This document shows positions 8,270-16,921 of a stretch of 64,000 nucleotides of DNA, piece after piece. Positions within the stretch are counted from its first letter, which is position 1. Each line of letters opens with the position of its first letter. The stretch lies in NCBI RefSeq assembly GCF_001613085.1, contig NZ_BDBR01000002.1, positions 248,001 to 312,000 on the forward strand, in the 5' to 3' direction. The DNA comes from Nocardia salmonicida NBRC 13393 (GTDB lineage: Bacteria > Actinomycetota > Actinomycetes > Mycobacteriales > Mycobacteriaceae). Below the pieces are notes generated by a model. That model had not been told where the DNA came from. It did not search any database and saw only the letters and a program-made list of their open reading frames with translations. The translations under genes and the position numbers were made by a program.

Positions 8270-8938
8270 ATGCGTGAGCAAGCTGATGTCGCGGCGGCGC
8301 CGCGCGCCTACGGCGGGGTAGCAGCCGACGAGCGCCGGTCCCGCCGCCGTGACGCGCTGGTCGACGCCGCGCTCGACTTGCTCGCCGAAGGCGGCGCGCC
8401 CGCTGTCACCAAGCGAGCGGTGTGCGCCAGGGCCAGGCTCAACGACCGCTACTTCTACGACCACTTCACCGACCGCGACGCATTGCTCACCGCGCTGGTC
8501 GAAGAGCACACCGAGCTCGGCATCGTCGCGGTGGTGACAGCGGCCCACGAGGCCGGCCCTGATCTCCACAGCCAGGTCTACGCCGCCGCCGACGCGGCGA
8601 TCGGGTTCCTGCTGGCCGACCCCCGCCGACAGGCCCTGCTGCTCGACGCGCACAGCACCGAGGCGTTGCAAGCCGCGCGGCTCACCACTCAGCACGCGAT
8701 CGCCCGGGCGATGTCGGCGGTCGGCCGCGAACTCGTCGCCGAATCCGTCGTCGATCCCCTCGACTCCGACATGGCCGCCTACGCGGTAGTCAGCGGGACC
8801 CTCGAGCTGGTCGCCGCGTGGATGCGCGGGGAATTCGCCGCCACCCGAGAACACCTCACCGATCTCATCGCGCGACTGCTGCTGCTCACCGACAACTCGG
8901 GGGTTCTGCAGGTCGCGGGTGTGAAGCCGACCGACTGA
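8270..8938 (+). CDS. TetR-family transcriptional regulator
   Basis: A 222-residue protein. The HTH (about residues 28-75) reads AVTKRAVCARARLNDRYFYD followed by HFTDRDALLTALVEEHT, a standard TetR domain with F-Y-D in place of the usual Y-R/H-Y. ATG 8270 follows GGAGGCG. The divergent neighbour is an MpaB-family oxygenase and the shared intergenic region contains two sets of perfect inverted repeats, so the pair is probably a self-contained repressor-oxygenase unit. Confidence 0.87.
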   Translation: MREQADVAAAPRAYGGVAADERRSRRRDALVDAALDLLAEGGAPAVTKRAVCARARLNDRYFYDHFTDRDALLTALVEEHTELGIVAVVTAAHEAGPDLHSQVYAAADAAIGFLLADPRRQALLLDAHSTEALQAARLTTQHAIARAMSAVGRELVAESVVDPLDSDMAAYAVVSGTLELVAAWMRGEFAATREHLTDLIARLLLLTDNSGVLQVAGVKPTD

Positions 8939-9137
8939 CATGCTCCGCCGTTAGAGGTGAACCTCGCATTGCCTCCCGTGTGAGCACCAGCGTTCCCACT
9001 GGCTGGACTTACTGCGCCGCGGATGTCGAGAACTCTCGAGTGGATCCGTCCCAGTGGTGCGAGCAGCTGATCCAGCAGCACGCTTGAACCTGTCGAACCG
9101 GCCGGAACGGGCCGAAGCGAAACCTGAGGAGAACAAC

Positions 9138-9575
9138 ATGACGATTCACCGGATGGATCACGTCGGCATGGTGGTCGAGGATCTCGCGGCCGCTGTCGCG
9201 TTCTTCGTCGAATTGGGCCTGGAATTGGAGGGTGAGGCGACAGTCGGTGGTCAGTGGGCCGACGATCTGCTCGGACTCGACGGCGTCCGGGCCGACATCG
9301 CCGTCGTACGGACGCCGGACGGTCGTAGCCGGGTCGAGCTCTCCACGTTCCTCTCGCCGACGACCACCAGCGCTGCGCCGAAGGCCTCGGTGAACACCCC
9401 GGGGATCCCTCGCCTGACCTTCGTCGTCGACGATGTCGACGACGTTCTCGACCGCCTGCGTGCGCACGGCGCCGAACTCGTAGGCGCGGTAGCCCGATAC
9501 GAAGACATCTACCGGTACAGCTATGTTCGCGGCCCCGAGGGCATCATCATCGGGTTGGTCCAGGAACTGCGCTGA
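9138..9575 (+). CDS. VOC (glyoxalase/bleomycin resistance) superfamily protein
   Basis: A 145-residue protein with two beta-alpha-beta-beta-beta modules of the vicinal oxygen chelate fold. The first opens MTIHRMDHVGMVVEDLAAAV with a metal-type histidine. The second is near LTFVVDDVDDVLDRLRAHGA and ends RGPEGIIIGLVQEL with the usual C-terminal glutamate region. It resembles methylmalonyl-CoA-epimerase-like or glyoxalase-like VOC proteins, but the reaction cannot be assigned. The start has GAGGAG 7 bases upstream. It stands alone on its strand and is convergent with the AI-2E-type permease. Confidence 0.85.
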   Translation: MTIHRMDHVGMVVEDLAAAVAFFVELGLELEGEATVGGQWADDLLGLDGVRADIAVVRTPDGRSRVELSTFLSPTTTSAAPKASVNTPGIPRLTFVVDDVDDVLDRLRAHGAELVGAVARYEDIYRYSYVRGPEGIIIGLVQELR

Positions 9576-9584
9576 CAGGCAGAC

Positions 9585-10787
9585 CTAGGCGCCGGGGTCG
9601 GGTGCTGCGCCGGAATCGGGCGACGGCGCTGTCACCACCTCGCCGGTATCGGGATCGTCGACCTCTGGTTGTCGTCCGGTGGCCAGGTCGATCTGCTCGC
9701 CGATATAGCGGATGACCACCGCGATCATCGCGACCACCGGTACCGCGAGGAAGGCGCCGGTGATGCCGTAGAGCGAGCCGCCCGCGGTGACGGCGAGCAG
9801 CACGATGACGGCGTGCAGCTCCATGCTGCGGCTCTGCAGGACCGGTTGCAGCACATTGCCTTCCAGCTGCTGCACTGCGATGACGATGCCGAGCACGATC
9901 AGCGCCGTGGTCGGCCCGTTGCCCACCAGCGCGACGAGCACAGCCAGTGCGCCGGCGACGAAAGCGCCGACCATCGGGATGAATCCACCCATGAAGGTGA
10001 TCACCGACAGCACCAGCGCCAGGGGAACGTCGAGGATGAACAGTGCCGCGCCGATGAGAACGGCGTCGACCATGCTGACGATCGCCTGGGTGCGGATGAA
10101 CCCACCCAGGGTCGCCCAAACCCGTGCCAGGACAGCTTCGACGTGGCGGCCGCTGCGGTTGCCGAACACCCCGTGCATCCAGGGCAGAAAACGGGTGCCG
10201 TCCTTGAGGAAGAAGAACACCAGTACCAAGACCAAGAACACGGTGATCAGGACCGAGGTGGCGGTGGACACGCCGGTGAACACACCGTTGGCGATCTGCG
10301 CACCACTGGACTGGAGCCGTCCGACGATCGCTTCGACCGCGGAATCGAGTTGCTCGTCGCGGACGCGGAACGGTGGTCCCTGGATCCAGTCGCGTACTTG
10401 GTTGACCCCGTCGGTGGCCTTGTCTGCGAGCTGAGGTGCTTGATCGCCCACCGAGGGCACGATCAGCGCGACGACCCCGGCCAACATCGCGACGAAGGTC
10501 AGCAGGGTGATCGAAGCGGCCAACGCGGGCCGCAGCTTCTGCTGGATCAGCCAGCGGGTCGGCGGCCACAGGATGGTGGTCACCACGATCGCCAGCGCGA
10601 CAGGCAGGAGCACCACCCACAGCCGGGCGGTGATCGTGCCGAGTACCCACGCTCCCGCCGCGATCGCCACGATGCACAGCGACCATTTCGCCAGCCACAG
10701 GACCCCGCCGCCGATCACGTCCCCGCGATCACGCGACGGCTTTCCGTTCGGCTGCGCCCCACTCGATTCCTTCACCGGCCCGCTCAC
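9585..10787 (-). CDS. AI-2E family transporter (UPF0118 permease)
   Basis: A 400-residue inner-membrane protein with eight likely transmembrane helices. A pair lies near residues 28-75, one near 88-110, a soluble loop at 115-190, then hydrophobic segments to about 360. Family hallmarks include FFFLKDGTRFLPWM around residue 208 and FIPMVGAFVAGALAVLVALV near 270. Members export varied small molecules or act as Na+/H+ antiporters, so the AI-2 name should not be taken as function. The C-terminal tail is acidic and Pro-rich. It lies 148 bases downstream of the GH15 gene on the same strand. Confidence 0.85.
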   Translation of the reverse strand: MSGPVKESSGAQPNGKPSRDRGDVIGGGVLWLAKWSLCIVAIAAGAWVLGTITARLWVVLLPVALAIVVTTILWPPTRWLIQQKLRPALAASITLLTFVAMLAGVVALIVPSVGDQAPQLADKATDGVNQVRDWIQGPPFRVRDEQLDSAVEAIVGRLQSSGAQIANGVFTGVSTATSVLITVFLVLVLVFFFLKDGTRFLPWMHGVFGNRSGRHVEAVLARVWATLGGFIRTQAIVSMVDAVLIGAALFILDVPLALVLSVITFMGGFIPMVGAFVAGALAVLVALVGNGPTTALIVLGIVIAVQQLEGNVLQPVLQSRSMELHAVIVLLAVTAGGSLYGITGAFLAVPVVAMIAVVIRYIGEQIDLATGRQPEVDDPDTGEVVTAPSPDSGAAPDPGA

Positions 10788-10935
10788 GTCGCTAGTCTGG
10801 CACGCTCGCCGGGTCCGCGGTGCCGTGACCGGTCGGCATGGCGCCCAAATCGGGCCGCGGCGGTCGGATTCGCTGACACGAGAAGTTGTCGATCAGAATG
10901 GCGTGCTGTGCAAAAAGGCAGCGCGTGCACCCGGG

Positions 10936-12780
10936 TCAGTGCGTTGTCGAGGGTGGCTCGGCCTCGGCACGATCGAGTTCTTCGTCGAGGGCGAGGGCGG
11001 CGGCGATCAGGGCCAGATGGGTGAAAGCCTGGGGGAAGTTGCCCAGCTGCTCGCCCGACGGACCGATCTCCTCCGCGAACAGGCCGACGTAATTGGCGTA
11101 GGTGAGCATCTTGTCGAAGGCGTAGCGGGCCTGTTGCACGCGACCGGTCCGGGCGAGGGCTTCGACATAGAGGAAGCTGCACAGGTTGAAAGTGCCTTCG
11201 GTGCCCTGCAGGCCGTCGGGTGCGGCCTCGGGGTCGTATCGGTAGACCAGGCTGTCGCTGACCAACTCTTCGTCCATCGCGTCGAGCGTGCTCAGCCACA
11301 TCGGGTCGGTGGGGGACAGGAATCGCATCCGGGGCATGAGCAGCAGCGAGGCGTCCAGTACCTCGGTGGCGTAGTGCTGGACGAAGGCTCGGCGTTTCTC
11401 GCTCCAGCCACGTTCGATGATCTGCCGGAAGACCGCGTCGCGCTCGGCGGTCCAGCGCACCACGTCCGCGGGCCTGGCGTGCTCGGTCGCCATGCGGATG
11501 CCGCGGTCGAAGGCCACCCAGGTCATCAGGCGGCTGTAGGTGAATTCCTGTCGGCCGCCGCGGGTTTCCCAGATGCCCTCGTCGGGGCGGTCCCAATGGT
11601 CGGCGAGCCAGTCGATGAGGCCGGCGAGCGTCCGCCAGCCGGCGATGGCGGCCATGTCGGTCGACTGCGCCAGCGCGTCGGCTACCTCGCCGTAGATGTC
11701 GAGCTGGATCTGGTCGGCCGCACCGTTGCCGACCCGCACCGGCGCCGATCCCTGGTATCCCTCCAGATGAGGCAGGATTATTTCGTCCAGGTGTGGGTCA
11801 CCGTCGACGCGATACATGATCTGCAACGGTTCGCCCGAGGCGGTGCCGCCCGCTTCGACCCGATCGCGCAGCCAGCGACGGAAAGCGTAGGCCTCCTCGG
11901 TGAAACCGAGGTCGACCAGTGCCCGCACCGACAACGAAGCGTCCCGAATCCACGTGTAGCGATAGTCCCAATTGCGTTCGCCGCCGATCTGTTCGGGCAA
12001 CCCCATGGTGGCCGCGGCGATCGGCGCGCCGGTCGGGGCGTAGGTGAGCAGTTTGAGGGTGATCGCGGAACGGTTGACCATGTCGCGCCAGCGCCCGCGG
12101 TAGGTGGACGAGCGCAACCATGTCTGCCAGAAGCGACGGCACCGGTCGAACTCGTGGGCGATCGCTGCCCACATCGGTGCCGACGAGACATCCGCGCCGG
12201 CGGGGGCGGTGGTGAGCACGACCGCGGCTCGCTCACCTGCGGACAGGGTGAATCGCGCGGTGATGTCGTCGCCGTCGGGGTGCAGCGCGATCGGGTCGGT
12301 GGCCTGCAGGTGGAGATCGGCGTCGGCGGAACGGAAGACGGCGGTTCGTTCGTCGACTCGGTCGAGGCTGTGGGTGGCGCGCGCGTAGTCGAACCGGGGG
12401 CGGCACTCGAGGGCGAACGTCAACGTTCCGCGCACCACTCGCACGACTCGCACCAACCTGTGCCGGGTGGCGGGGTCGGTGCCGAGGATCGGTTCCATGA
12501 AGTCGGCGACCTCGCCCACTCCGTCGGGTCCGGAGAACCGCGTCAACAGGATCGCGGTGTCGGGCAGATACAGCTGCCGCACAGTCGCCGCGCTGCCGGC
12601 GGGTTCGACGGCGAGCGAACAATGTCCGCCCTTCTCGCTGTCGAGCAGCGAGGCGAACAGACTCGGCGAATCGAACCGGGGTGCGCACCACCAGTCGATG
12701 GTTCCGGCGGACGACACCAGCGCCGCGGTCTGCAGATCGCCGACGATGCCGTGCTCGTCGATCGGCGGGTACGTGTTCAC
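10936..12780 (-). CDS. GH15 glycoside hydrolase, trehalase/glucoamylase type
   Basis: A 614-residue cytoplasmic protein with the two-domain GH15 layout: an N-terminal beta-sandwich (about 1-225) starting NTYPPIDEHGIVGDLQTAAL and an (alpha/alpha)6 barrel. The catalytic acid region EGIWETRGGRQEFTYSRLM and the base region QGTEGTFNLCSFLYVEAL are both present, as is NWDYRYTWIRDASL in the barrel. Mycobacterial relatives hydrolyse trehalose, which is the best guess here. The start is GTG 12780, six bases after GAGGAG. It is divergent from a small gene at 13033, and there is no signal peptide. Confidence 0.87.
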   Translation of the reverse strand: MNTYPPIDEHGIVGDLQTAALVSSAGTIDWWCAPRFDSPSLFASLLDSEKGGHCSLAVEPAGSAATVRQLYLPDTAILLTRFSGPDGVGEVADFMEPILGTDPATRHRLVRVVRVVRGTLTFALECRPRFDYARATHSLDRVDERTAVFRSADADLHLQATDPIALHPDGDDITARFTLSAGERAAVVLTTAPAGADVSSAPMWAAIAHEFDRCRRFWQTWLRSSTYRGRWRDMVNRSAITLKLLTYAPTGAPIAAATMGLPEQIGGERNWDYRYTWIRDASLSVRALVDLGFTEEAYAFRRWLRDRVEAGGTASGEPLQIMYRVDGDPHLDEIILPHLEGYQGSAPVRVGNGAADQIQLDIYGEVADALAQSTDMAAIAGWRTLAGLIDWLADHWDRPDEGIWETRGGRQEFTYSRLMTWVAFDRGIRMATEHARPADVVRWTAERDAVFRQIIERGWSEKRRAFVQHYATEVLDASLLLMPRMRFLSPTDPMWLSTLDAMDEELVSDSLVYRYDPEAAPDGLQGTEGTFNLCSFLYVEALARTGRVQQARYAFDKMLTYANYVGLFAEEIGPSGEQLGNFPQAFTHLALIAAALALDEELDRAEAEPPSTTH

Positions 12781-12926
12781 GAACGCTCCTCGCCTCGGAC
12801 CGCCGTTCGTGCGGTCGGCGAGTTTCAGCCAACCAGCGAACGTGGGCGCCGACCTCATCCGGAACGGGTGAATCAGATTCCAGGTCGGCGCCGGTGAAAG
12901 CCGCATGGCGACTGATCGGCCCCGAG

Positions 12927-12958
12927 GTTGGCGCGTTCGGCAGGGGGTTGGCGCGTTC
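12927..12958. repeat. Two direct 12-base repeats, 20-base period
   Basis: GTTGGCGCGTTC occurs at 12927-12938 and again at 12947-12958, exactly 20 bases apart, in the divergent region between the GH15 gene and the small gene at 13033. Same-face direct repeats two helical turns apart are typical of AraC-type activator sites, and an AraC-type gene lies at 13214-14215. Confidence 0.45.
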
Positions 12959-13032
12959 TGCACTTGTCGTGGCCGCGAGGGGATTCGAGACTTACGTTCG
13001 AATGGTCGGTGTCTGAACGATAGGAGCCTGCG

Positions 13033-13224
13033 GTGTCGGTTACCAGGGAGAGCGCCACCGCCTACGTGATTTCCGCGCTGGAGGCGAAGGGGACCGCGAC
13101 CCGGGACGATTTCGATGTCGCCGGGATAGTCGCTGCGTTCCGGGACATCATCGACGGGTGGGATTTCCGCCTGTTGGAGCGGGATACGTTCTGGCAGATC
13201 GCCTCGACCTACCTCAGGACGTAA
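13033..13224 (+). CDS. Small conserved-looking actinobacterial protein, 63 aa
   Basis: It starts at GTG 13033, 6 bases after AGGAG, and begins MSVTRESATAYVISALEAKG. It has an acidic middle (DDFDVAGIVAAFRDIIDGWD) and ends in FWQIASTYLRT. It is predicted helical and soluble. I know of similar short actinobacterial proteins with no assigned role. Its 3' end overlaps the convergent AraC gene by 11 bases. Two direct repeats lie about 75-105 bases upstream. Confidence 0.65.
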   Translation: MSVTRESATAYVISALEAKGTATRDDFDVAGIVAAFRDIIDGWDFRLLERDTFWQIASTYLRT

Positions 13225-14215
13225 CGGTCCCGATCGGGTGAGAGCCCGATGACCAGCGCCGGGCTGCCCTGCGCAACGAGCCCGCGTCGGAGTAGCCGAG
13301 GAGCTCGGCCTGCCTGGCGCCGCTGAGTGACCCCGCGGAGACCGCTTCCGACAGCCGCGCACTGCGGGCCCGATCCAGTTCGGCCCGCCAGGTCGTGCCC
13401 GATTCGGTCAGTCGCCGCTGCAGGGTTCGAGGGCTGACGGTGAGGATCCGGGCGACGCTGTCGAGGGAAACCTCCCCGCCCTCGATAGCTTGGTCCAAGG
13501 CGTCGGCCACTCGTCTCGGCCAGGCCGAGACGAGTGTCGGCGGGGGCGCCAGCGCGGCGGCCAGCGGTTGCAGGACCGCGGCCAGCACCGGATCGGCGGT
13601 GGTCAGTGGCAGGTTGAGGTCTGTGGTGCGAAAGGTCATCGAGTCGGTGGGTGCGTCGAATTCCAGTGTGGCGGTACCGAACACCGCACGGAAGCCTTCG
13701 ACGTGCGCGGGCGCGGCCTGGCGCAGTGAGACGCGCACCGGGTTCAACGGAGCATCCACGACGCGGCGCGCCCGGCTCAGGACGGCCGATAGTCCCCACA
13801 GTTGGGTGTGATCGCGTCCCCGACCTTCGCCGTCGAGCATCTCGAGGTAGAGCGTCGACTCTTCTTCGGTCTCGGCGACCAGGTCGAACCGGTGATTGGT
13901 GGTGACGGCGGTGATGTAAGGACCGCAGGTGGCCAGCCCGGAGCCCAGCGTCGGGGCCGACGCGAACAGGTAGTCGTACAAGCCCAGGCTGGACAGCTCG
14001 TAGCGCTGGGCGACCTGCAGGGCGACATCCTCGCCTAAGCGATGTTCGCCGACCTCCCACAGCCGGGAGAACGTCGCGCTGGGAAGATGCACGTCATTGC
14101 CGGTCATCGACCAATCCGGGAGCCCGGTGTCGCGAATCAGCTGCGCACGATCCAGCCCGGCAGCGCCGAACTGGGAGATGACGAAACGGTGCAGCAAACT
14201 CTGGTCGGTAGCCAT
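13214..14215 (-). CDS. AraC-family regulator with arabinose-binding-type N-terminal domain
   Basis: A 333-residue protein of the OruR/ArgR-like AraC group. It has an N-terminal ligand domain (about 15-200; FVISQFGAAGLDRAQLIRDT at the start) and a C-terminal HTH (about 240-330). The HTH includes VSLDSVARILTVSPRTLQRR and LSGARQAELLGYSDAGSLRR. The final segment usually reads FSRAFRRW; here it is RAARRWSSGSHP, which still fits. ATG 14215 has GGAG upstream. It is divergent from the orphan ABC ATPase and could regulate that gene, itself, or the small gene that overlaps its 3' end. Confidence 0.85.
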   Translation of the reverse strand: MATDQSLLHRFVISQFGAAGLDRAQLIRDTGLPDWSMTGNDVHLPSATFSRLWEVGEHRLGEDVALQVAQRYELSSLGLYDYLFASAPTLGSGLATCGPYITAVTTNHRFDLVAETEEESTLYLEMLDGEGRGRDHTQLWGLSAVLSRARRVVDAPLNPVRVSLRQAAPAHVEGFRAVFGTATLEFDAPTDSMTFRTTDLNLPLTTADPVLAAVLQPLAAALAPPPTLVSAWPRRVADALDQAIEGGEVSLDSVARILTVSPRTLQRRLTESGTTWRAELDRARSARLSEAVSAGSLSGARQAELLGYSDAGSLRRAARRWSSGSHPIGTVTS

Positions 14216-14464
14216 GACGTCTCCTCGGGGCAGCATGCCGATCTGCGAGCGGTCGCGGCTTCATCAGCTGCAGACATTGCCCGACGGGGAGAGTCCGTCG
14301 AACGTTTGTCGCTTGAGATCGGCACCTCGTGTTTGATCCGGTTCTACCAGCTCCGCGCTGGTGGCGAAAGCCTCCGTCACCAGGGCAACAATGGTGGGCG
14401 GATTCGAAAACTAGCGGCAAGGTCGTTACAAAAGGGGCTTGCCTGTCGTCGAGAAAGCTGGCTC

Positions 14465-15196
14465 ATGACCGCAGAACTGTGCCGCCTGACCGTCCGCGTG
14501 GATACCGGCCGATGGAGCGAAACTGTGCTCACCGAGGTCGATCTCGTCGTGCCCGCCGGTCGGATCACCGCCGTGCTCGGCGGGCCCGGTGCCGGAAAGA
14601 CGATGGTCGGCTCGGCGCTCACGGGACGATTGCCCGCAACGGCTCACTGTCAGGGGCGCGTCCTGATCAACGGTGAGGACGTGAACGCTCAGCGATGGCC
14701 GACTCTTCGTGAGCGAGTCGTCGGGTACGTCCCGCAAGAAGGTGTGACCGCCTTCGAGACCGGCCGGTCGGTAGGAGCACAGTTGCGAACGCTGGAGCGA
14801 CGCCACCGAGCGTGGAGTGTCGAGCGAGCATGCGCCGCGGCGCACTATCCCGTCGGGGCCTTGGACCTGCTCCCGAGTCAGCATTCAGGGGGCCAGATCC
14901 AGCGAGCCGCACTCGCCGCCGCGCTGGTGCCCGCTCCGTCCATCCTCATCGCGGACGGACCGACCAATTCCCTCGATTGGGAAACGGCATACGGGGTGTG
15001 GCGAACGTTGCGTGACTACGCCGACTCCGGAGCGGCGGTACTCGTAGTCAGCAACGAGGTACGCATGCTGACCCACGGCTTCGCCGACCGAATGGTGATT
15101 CTGCACGCCGGGCGGGTCGTCGCCTCGGGGACGACCGAGGAGCTGACCGACTCGACAGACGCTTTCGTGCAGACCCTTCTCGGATCAGGATTCTGA
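14465..15196 (+). CDS. Orphan ABC-type ATPase lacking the Walker B glutamate
   Basis: A 243-residue ABC nucleotide-binding domain resembling the DppD/OppD (oligopeptide or nickel) branch. Walker A is GGPGAGKT (residues 39-46), the Q-loop lies at PQEG, and the signature is HSGGQ in place of LSGGQ. Walker B reads ILIADGPTNSLD, so Asp164 is kept but the catalytic glutamate of the usual DEPT is Gly165. The H-loop position reads VVSNEVR with no histidine. No permease or binding protein is adjacent. It may bind ATP without normal hydrolysis, or be decaying. The ribosome binding site is weak. Confidence 0.75.
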   Translation: MTAELCRLTVRVDTGRWSETVLTEVDLVVPAGRITAVLGGPGAGKTMVGSALTGRLPATAHCQGRVLINGEDVNAQRWPTLRERVVGYVPQEGVTAFETGRSVGAQLRTLERRHRAWSVERACAAAHYPVGALDLLPSQHSGGQIQRAALAAALVPAPSILIADGPTNSLDWETAYGVWRTLRDYADSGAAVLVVSNEVRMLTHGFADRMVILHAGRVVASGTTEELTDSTDAFVQTLLGSGF

Positions 15197-15655
15197 CGTT
15201 TCGGCCGGTAGGCGAACAGCTCGGTCGCTGGGCGCATCGACGAAAACGCGTTCCAAGAGGGCGTAAAGGCAGTCCCGGTCTCGGTCGCTGAGCTTCTTCA
15301 GGCCGTCTTGCGTGGCGTGCATCCTCGCCCGGATCGTGTCGGTGACACGCTCGCCCTCGGGCGTGATGACGAGATTGGTGACGCGTCGGTCGGATGCGCT
15401 GGTCTCGCGGCGCACGAGGTCACGCTTCTCCAGTCGGTTGATGATCCCGGTGACGTTGGAAGCGTCGCAGGCCAAGTTCGCGGCCAGGGCGCGCATTGTG
15501 ACAGGCCCTCGGCGCAACACGGTCAGTGTCTTGCCCTGGCTGGCGGTGAGGTTCTCACTCGCCGCCGCGGCGGTGAAGTCCCCGTAATAGACGCCGAGCG
15601 CCACCGAGAGCAGCTCCATGAGCTGGGCTCTATCGATGCGCGGAGCTTCTTCCAT
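15185..15655 (-). CDS. MarR-family transcriptional regulator
   Basis: A 156-residue winged-helix regulator. The wHTH (about 45-105) includes VTMRALAANLACDASNVTGI followed by INRLEKRDLVRRETSASDRR, the MarR recognition helix and wing. The ATG at 15655 has AAGGTGG upstream; another ATG three codons earlier is possible. Its 3' end overlaps the convergent ABC ATPase gene by 12 bases. It is divergent from an Old Yellow Enzyme gene with two matching operator-like boxes between them, so it is likely an electrophile- or oxidant-responsive repressor of that reductase. Confidence 0.87.
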   Translation of the reverse strand: MEEAPRIDRAQLMELLSVALGVYYGDFTAAAASENLTASQGKTLTVLRRGPVTMRALAANLACDASNVTGIINRLEKRDLVRRETSASDRRVTNLVITPEGERVTDTIRARMHATQDGLKKLSDRDRDCLYALLERVFVDAPSDRAVRLPAETSES

Positions 15656-15679
15656 ACGAGCCACCTTATCCGTAGAAAC

Positions 15680-15733
15680 TTGACTATCTCAAATATCTGC
15701 CTCTAGCGTGTGGGCATTGCTTGAAGTTCTCAA
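15680..15733. promoter_or_regulatory. Two TTGA-N5-TCAA boxes between marR and OYE genes
   Basis: CTTGACTATCTCAAA (TTGA at 15680-15683, TCAA at 15689-15692) and CTTGAAGTTCTCAAC (15721-15724 and 15730-15733) share the form CTTGA-N3-TCTCAA. Their dyad centres are 41 bases apart, about four helical turns. The first is 24 bases from the marR start and the second 36 bases from the OYE start. Paired palindromes like these are typical MarR operators. Confidence 0.6.
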
Positions 15734-15769
15734 CCATCGATGTTGTCAAGTAGCTCTGAGGAGTACGCA

Positions 15770-16897
15770 GTGATCGTCACCCCGTCCGAGACCTCCCGCA
15801 CGGCCGAAATCCTGTCGCGGCCCGTCACGCTGAACGGACTGACCGTCCCGAACCGCATCGTGATGGCGCCGATGACACGCATGTTCTCGCCGGGCGGTGT
15901 CCCCGGTGACGATGTGCGGTCGTACTACGCCCGTCGCGCCGCCGCCGGTGTCGGCCTGATCGTCACCGAGGGGACCTATGTCGGCCACCAGTCGGCCGGG
16001 CAGAGCGATCGGGTGCCGCGCTTCCACGGCGAGGAGCAGCTGGCGGGGTGGGCGAAGGTCGTCGAGGACGTCCACGCGGCGGGCGGCACCATCGTGCCGC
16101 AGCTGTGGCACATCGGCATGGTCCGCAACCAGGGCGACGAGCCCTATGCCGACGCGCCCGCCGTCGGTCCCTCCGGCATCCGCGTCGACGGCGCCGAGGG
16201 CCTCGGCAAGGCGATGACCCAGCGTGACCTGGACGACGTCATCAGCGCCTTCGCCGAGGCGGCCGCGGACGCCGAGCGCATCGGCTTCGACGGCGTCGAG
16301 TTGCACGGCGCGCACGGCTACCTCCTCGACCAGTTCCTCTGGGCTCGGACGAACCGCCGCGAGGATGCCTACGGCGGCGACGCGGTGGCCCGGACACGGT
16401 TCGCCGCCGAGATCGTGGCAGCGGTCCGGTCGGTCGTTTCGCCCGAGTTCCCGGTGATCTTCCGCTACTCGCAGTGGAAGCAGGAGGCCTACGACGCGCG
16501 GCTCGTCGAGTCCCCGCAGGAGCTGGAGGCGATCCTGGCCCCGCTCGCCGCGGCCGGTGTCGACGCCTTCCACGCCTCCACCCGCCGCTACTGGCTCCCG
16601 GAGTTCGACGGCTCGGATCTGAACCTGGCGGGCTGGACCAAGAAACTCACCGGCAAGCCGACCATCACCGTCGGTTCGGTCGGCCTCAATGGTGACTTCC
16701 TGCGCGCGTTCTCGGGCCAGGGCGCCGAGCTCGGCAGCCTGGACAACCTCCTCGACCGCATGGAGCGCGACGAATTCGACATGGTCGCCGTCGGCCGCGC
16801 CCTTCTCCAGGACCCGGAGTGGGCGTCCAAGGTCCTGGCGGGGCGGATCGACGAGGTGAAGCCGTACGACGGGGCGGCGCTGAAGATTCTCAGCTGA
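15770..16897 (+). CDS. Old Yellow Enzyme family NADH:flavin oxidoreductase
   Basis: A 375-residue FMN-dependent TIM-barrel ene-reductase. It shows the N-terminal [20 protein letters not shown], the substrate/FMN pocket [20 protein letters not shown], and the C-terminal [20 protein letters not shown]. It should reduce activated alkenes or other electrophiles with NAD(P)H. The GTG start at 15770 follows GAGGAG by 7 bases. It is divergent from a MarR gene that probably senses the same class of compounds. Confidence 0.9.
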   Translation: MIVTPSETSRTAEILSRPVTLNGLTVPNRIVMAPMTRMFSPGGVPGDDVRSYYARRAAAGVGLIVTEGTYVGHQSAGQSDRVPRFHGEEQLAGWAKVVEDVHAAGGTIVPQLWHIGMVRNQGDEPYADAPAVGPSGIRVDGAEGLGKAMTQRDLDDVISAFAEAAADAERIGFDGVELHGAHGYLLDQFLWARTNRREDAYGGDAVARTRFAAEIVAAVRSVVSPEFPVIFRYSQWKQEAYDARLVESPQELEAILAPLAAAGVDAFHASTRRYWLPEFDGSDLNLAGWTKKLTGKPTITVGSVGLNGDFLRAFSGQGAELGSLDNLLDRMERDEFDMVAVGRALLQDPEWASKVLAGRIDEVKPYDGAALKILS

Positions 16898-16921
16898 GTC
16901 GACGTCGGGCCGCGCGGTGCG

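Noticed and set aside
10507..12897. A 796-codon open frame on the plus strand opposite the GH15 gene
   Set aside because: It is the antisense of a clear GH15 enzyme; its translation is low-complexity Gly/Asp/Glu-rich and matches no family. Several other long frames (for example 53991-55799 minus and 57511-59136 minus) are likewise antisense artefacts of GC-rich codon bias.
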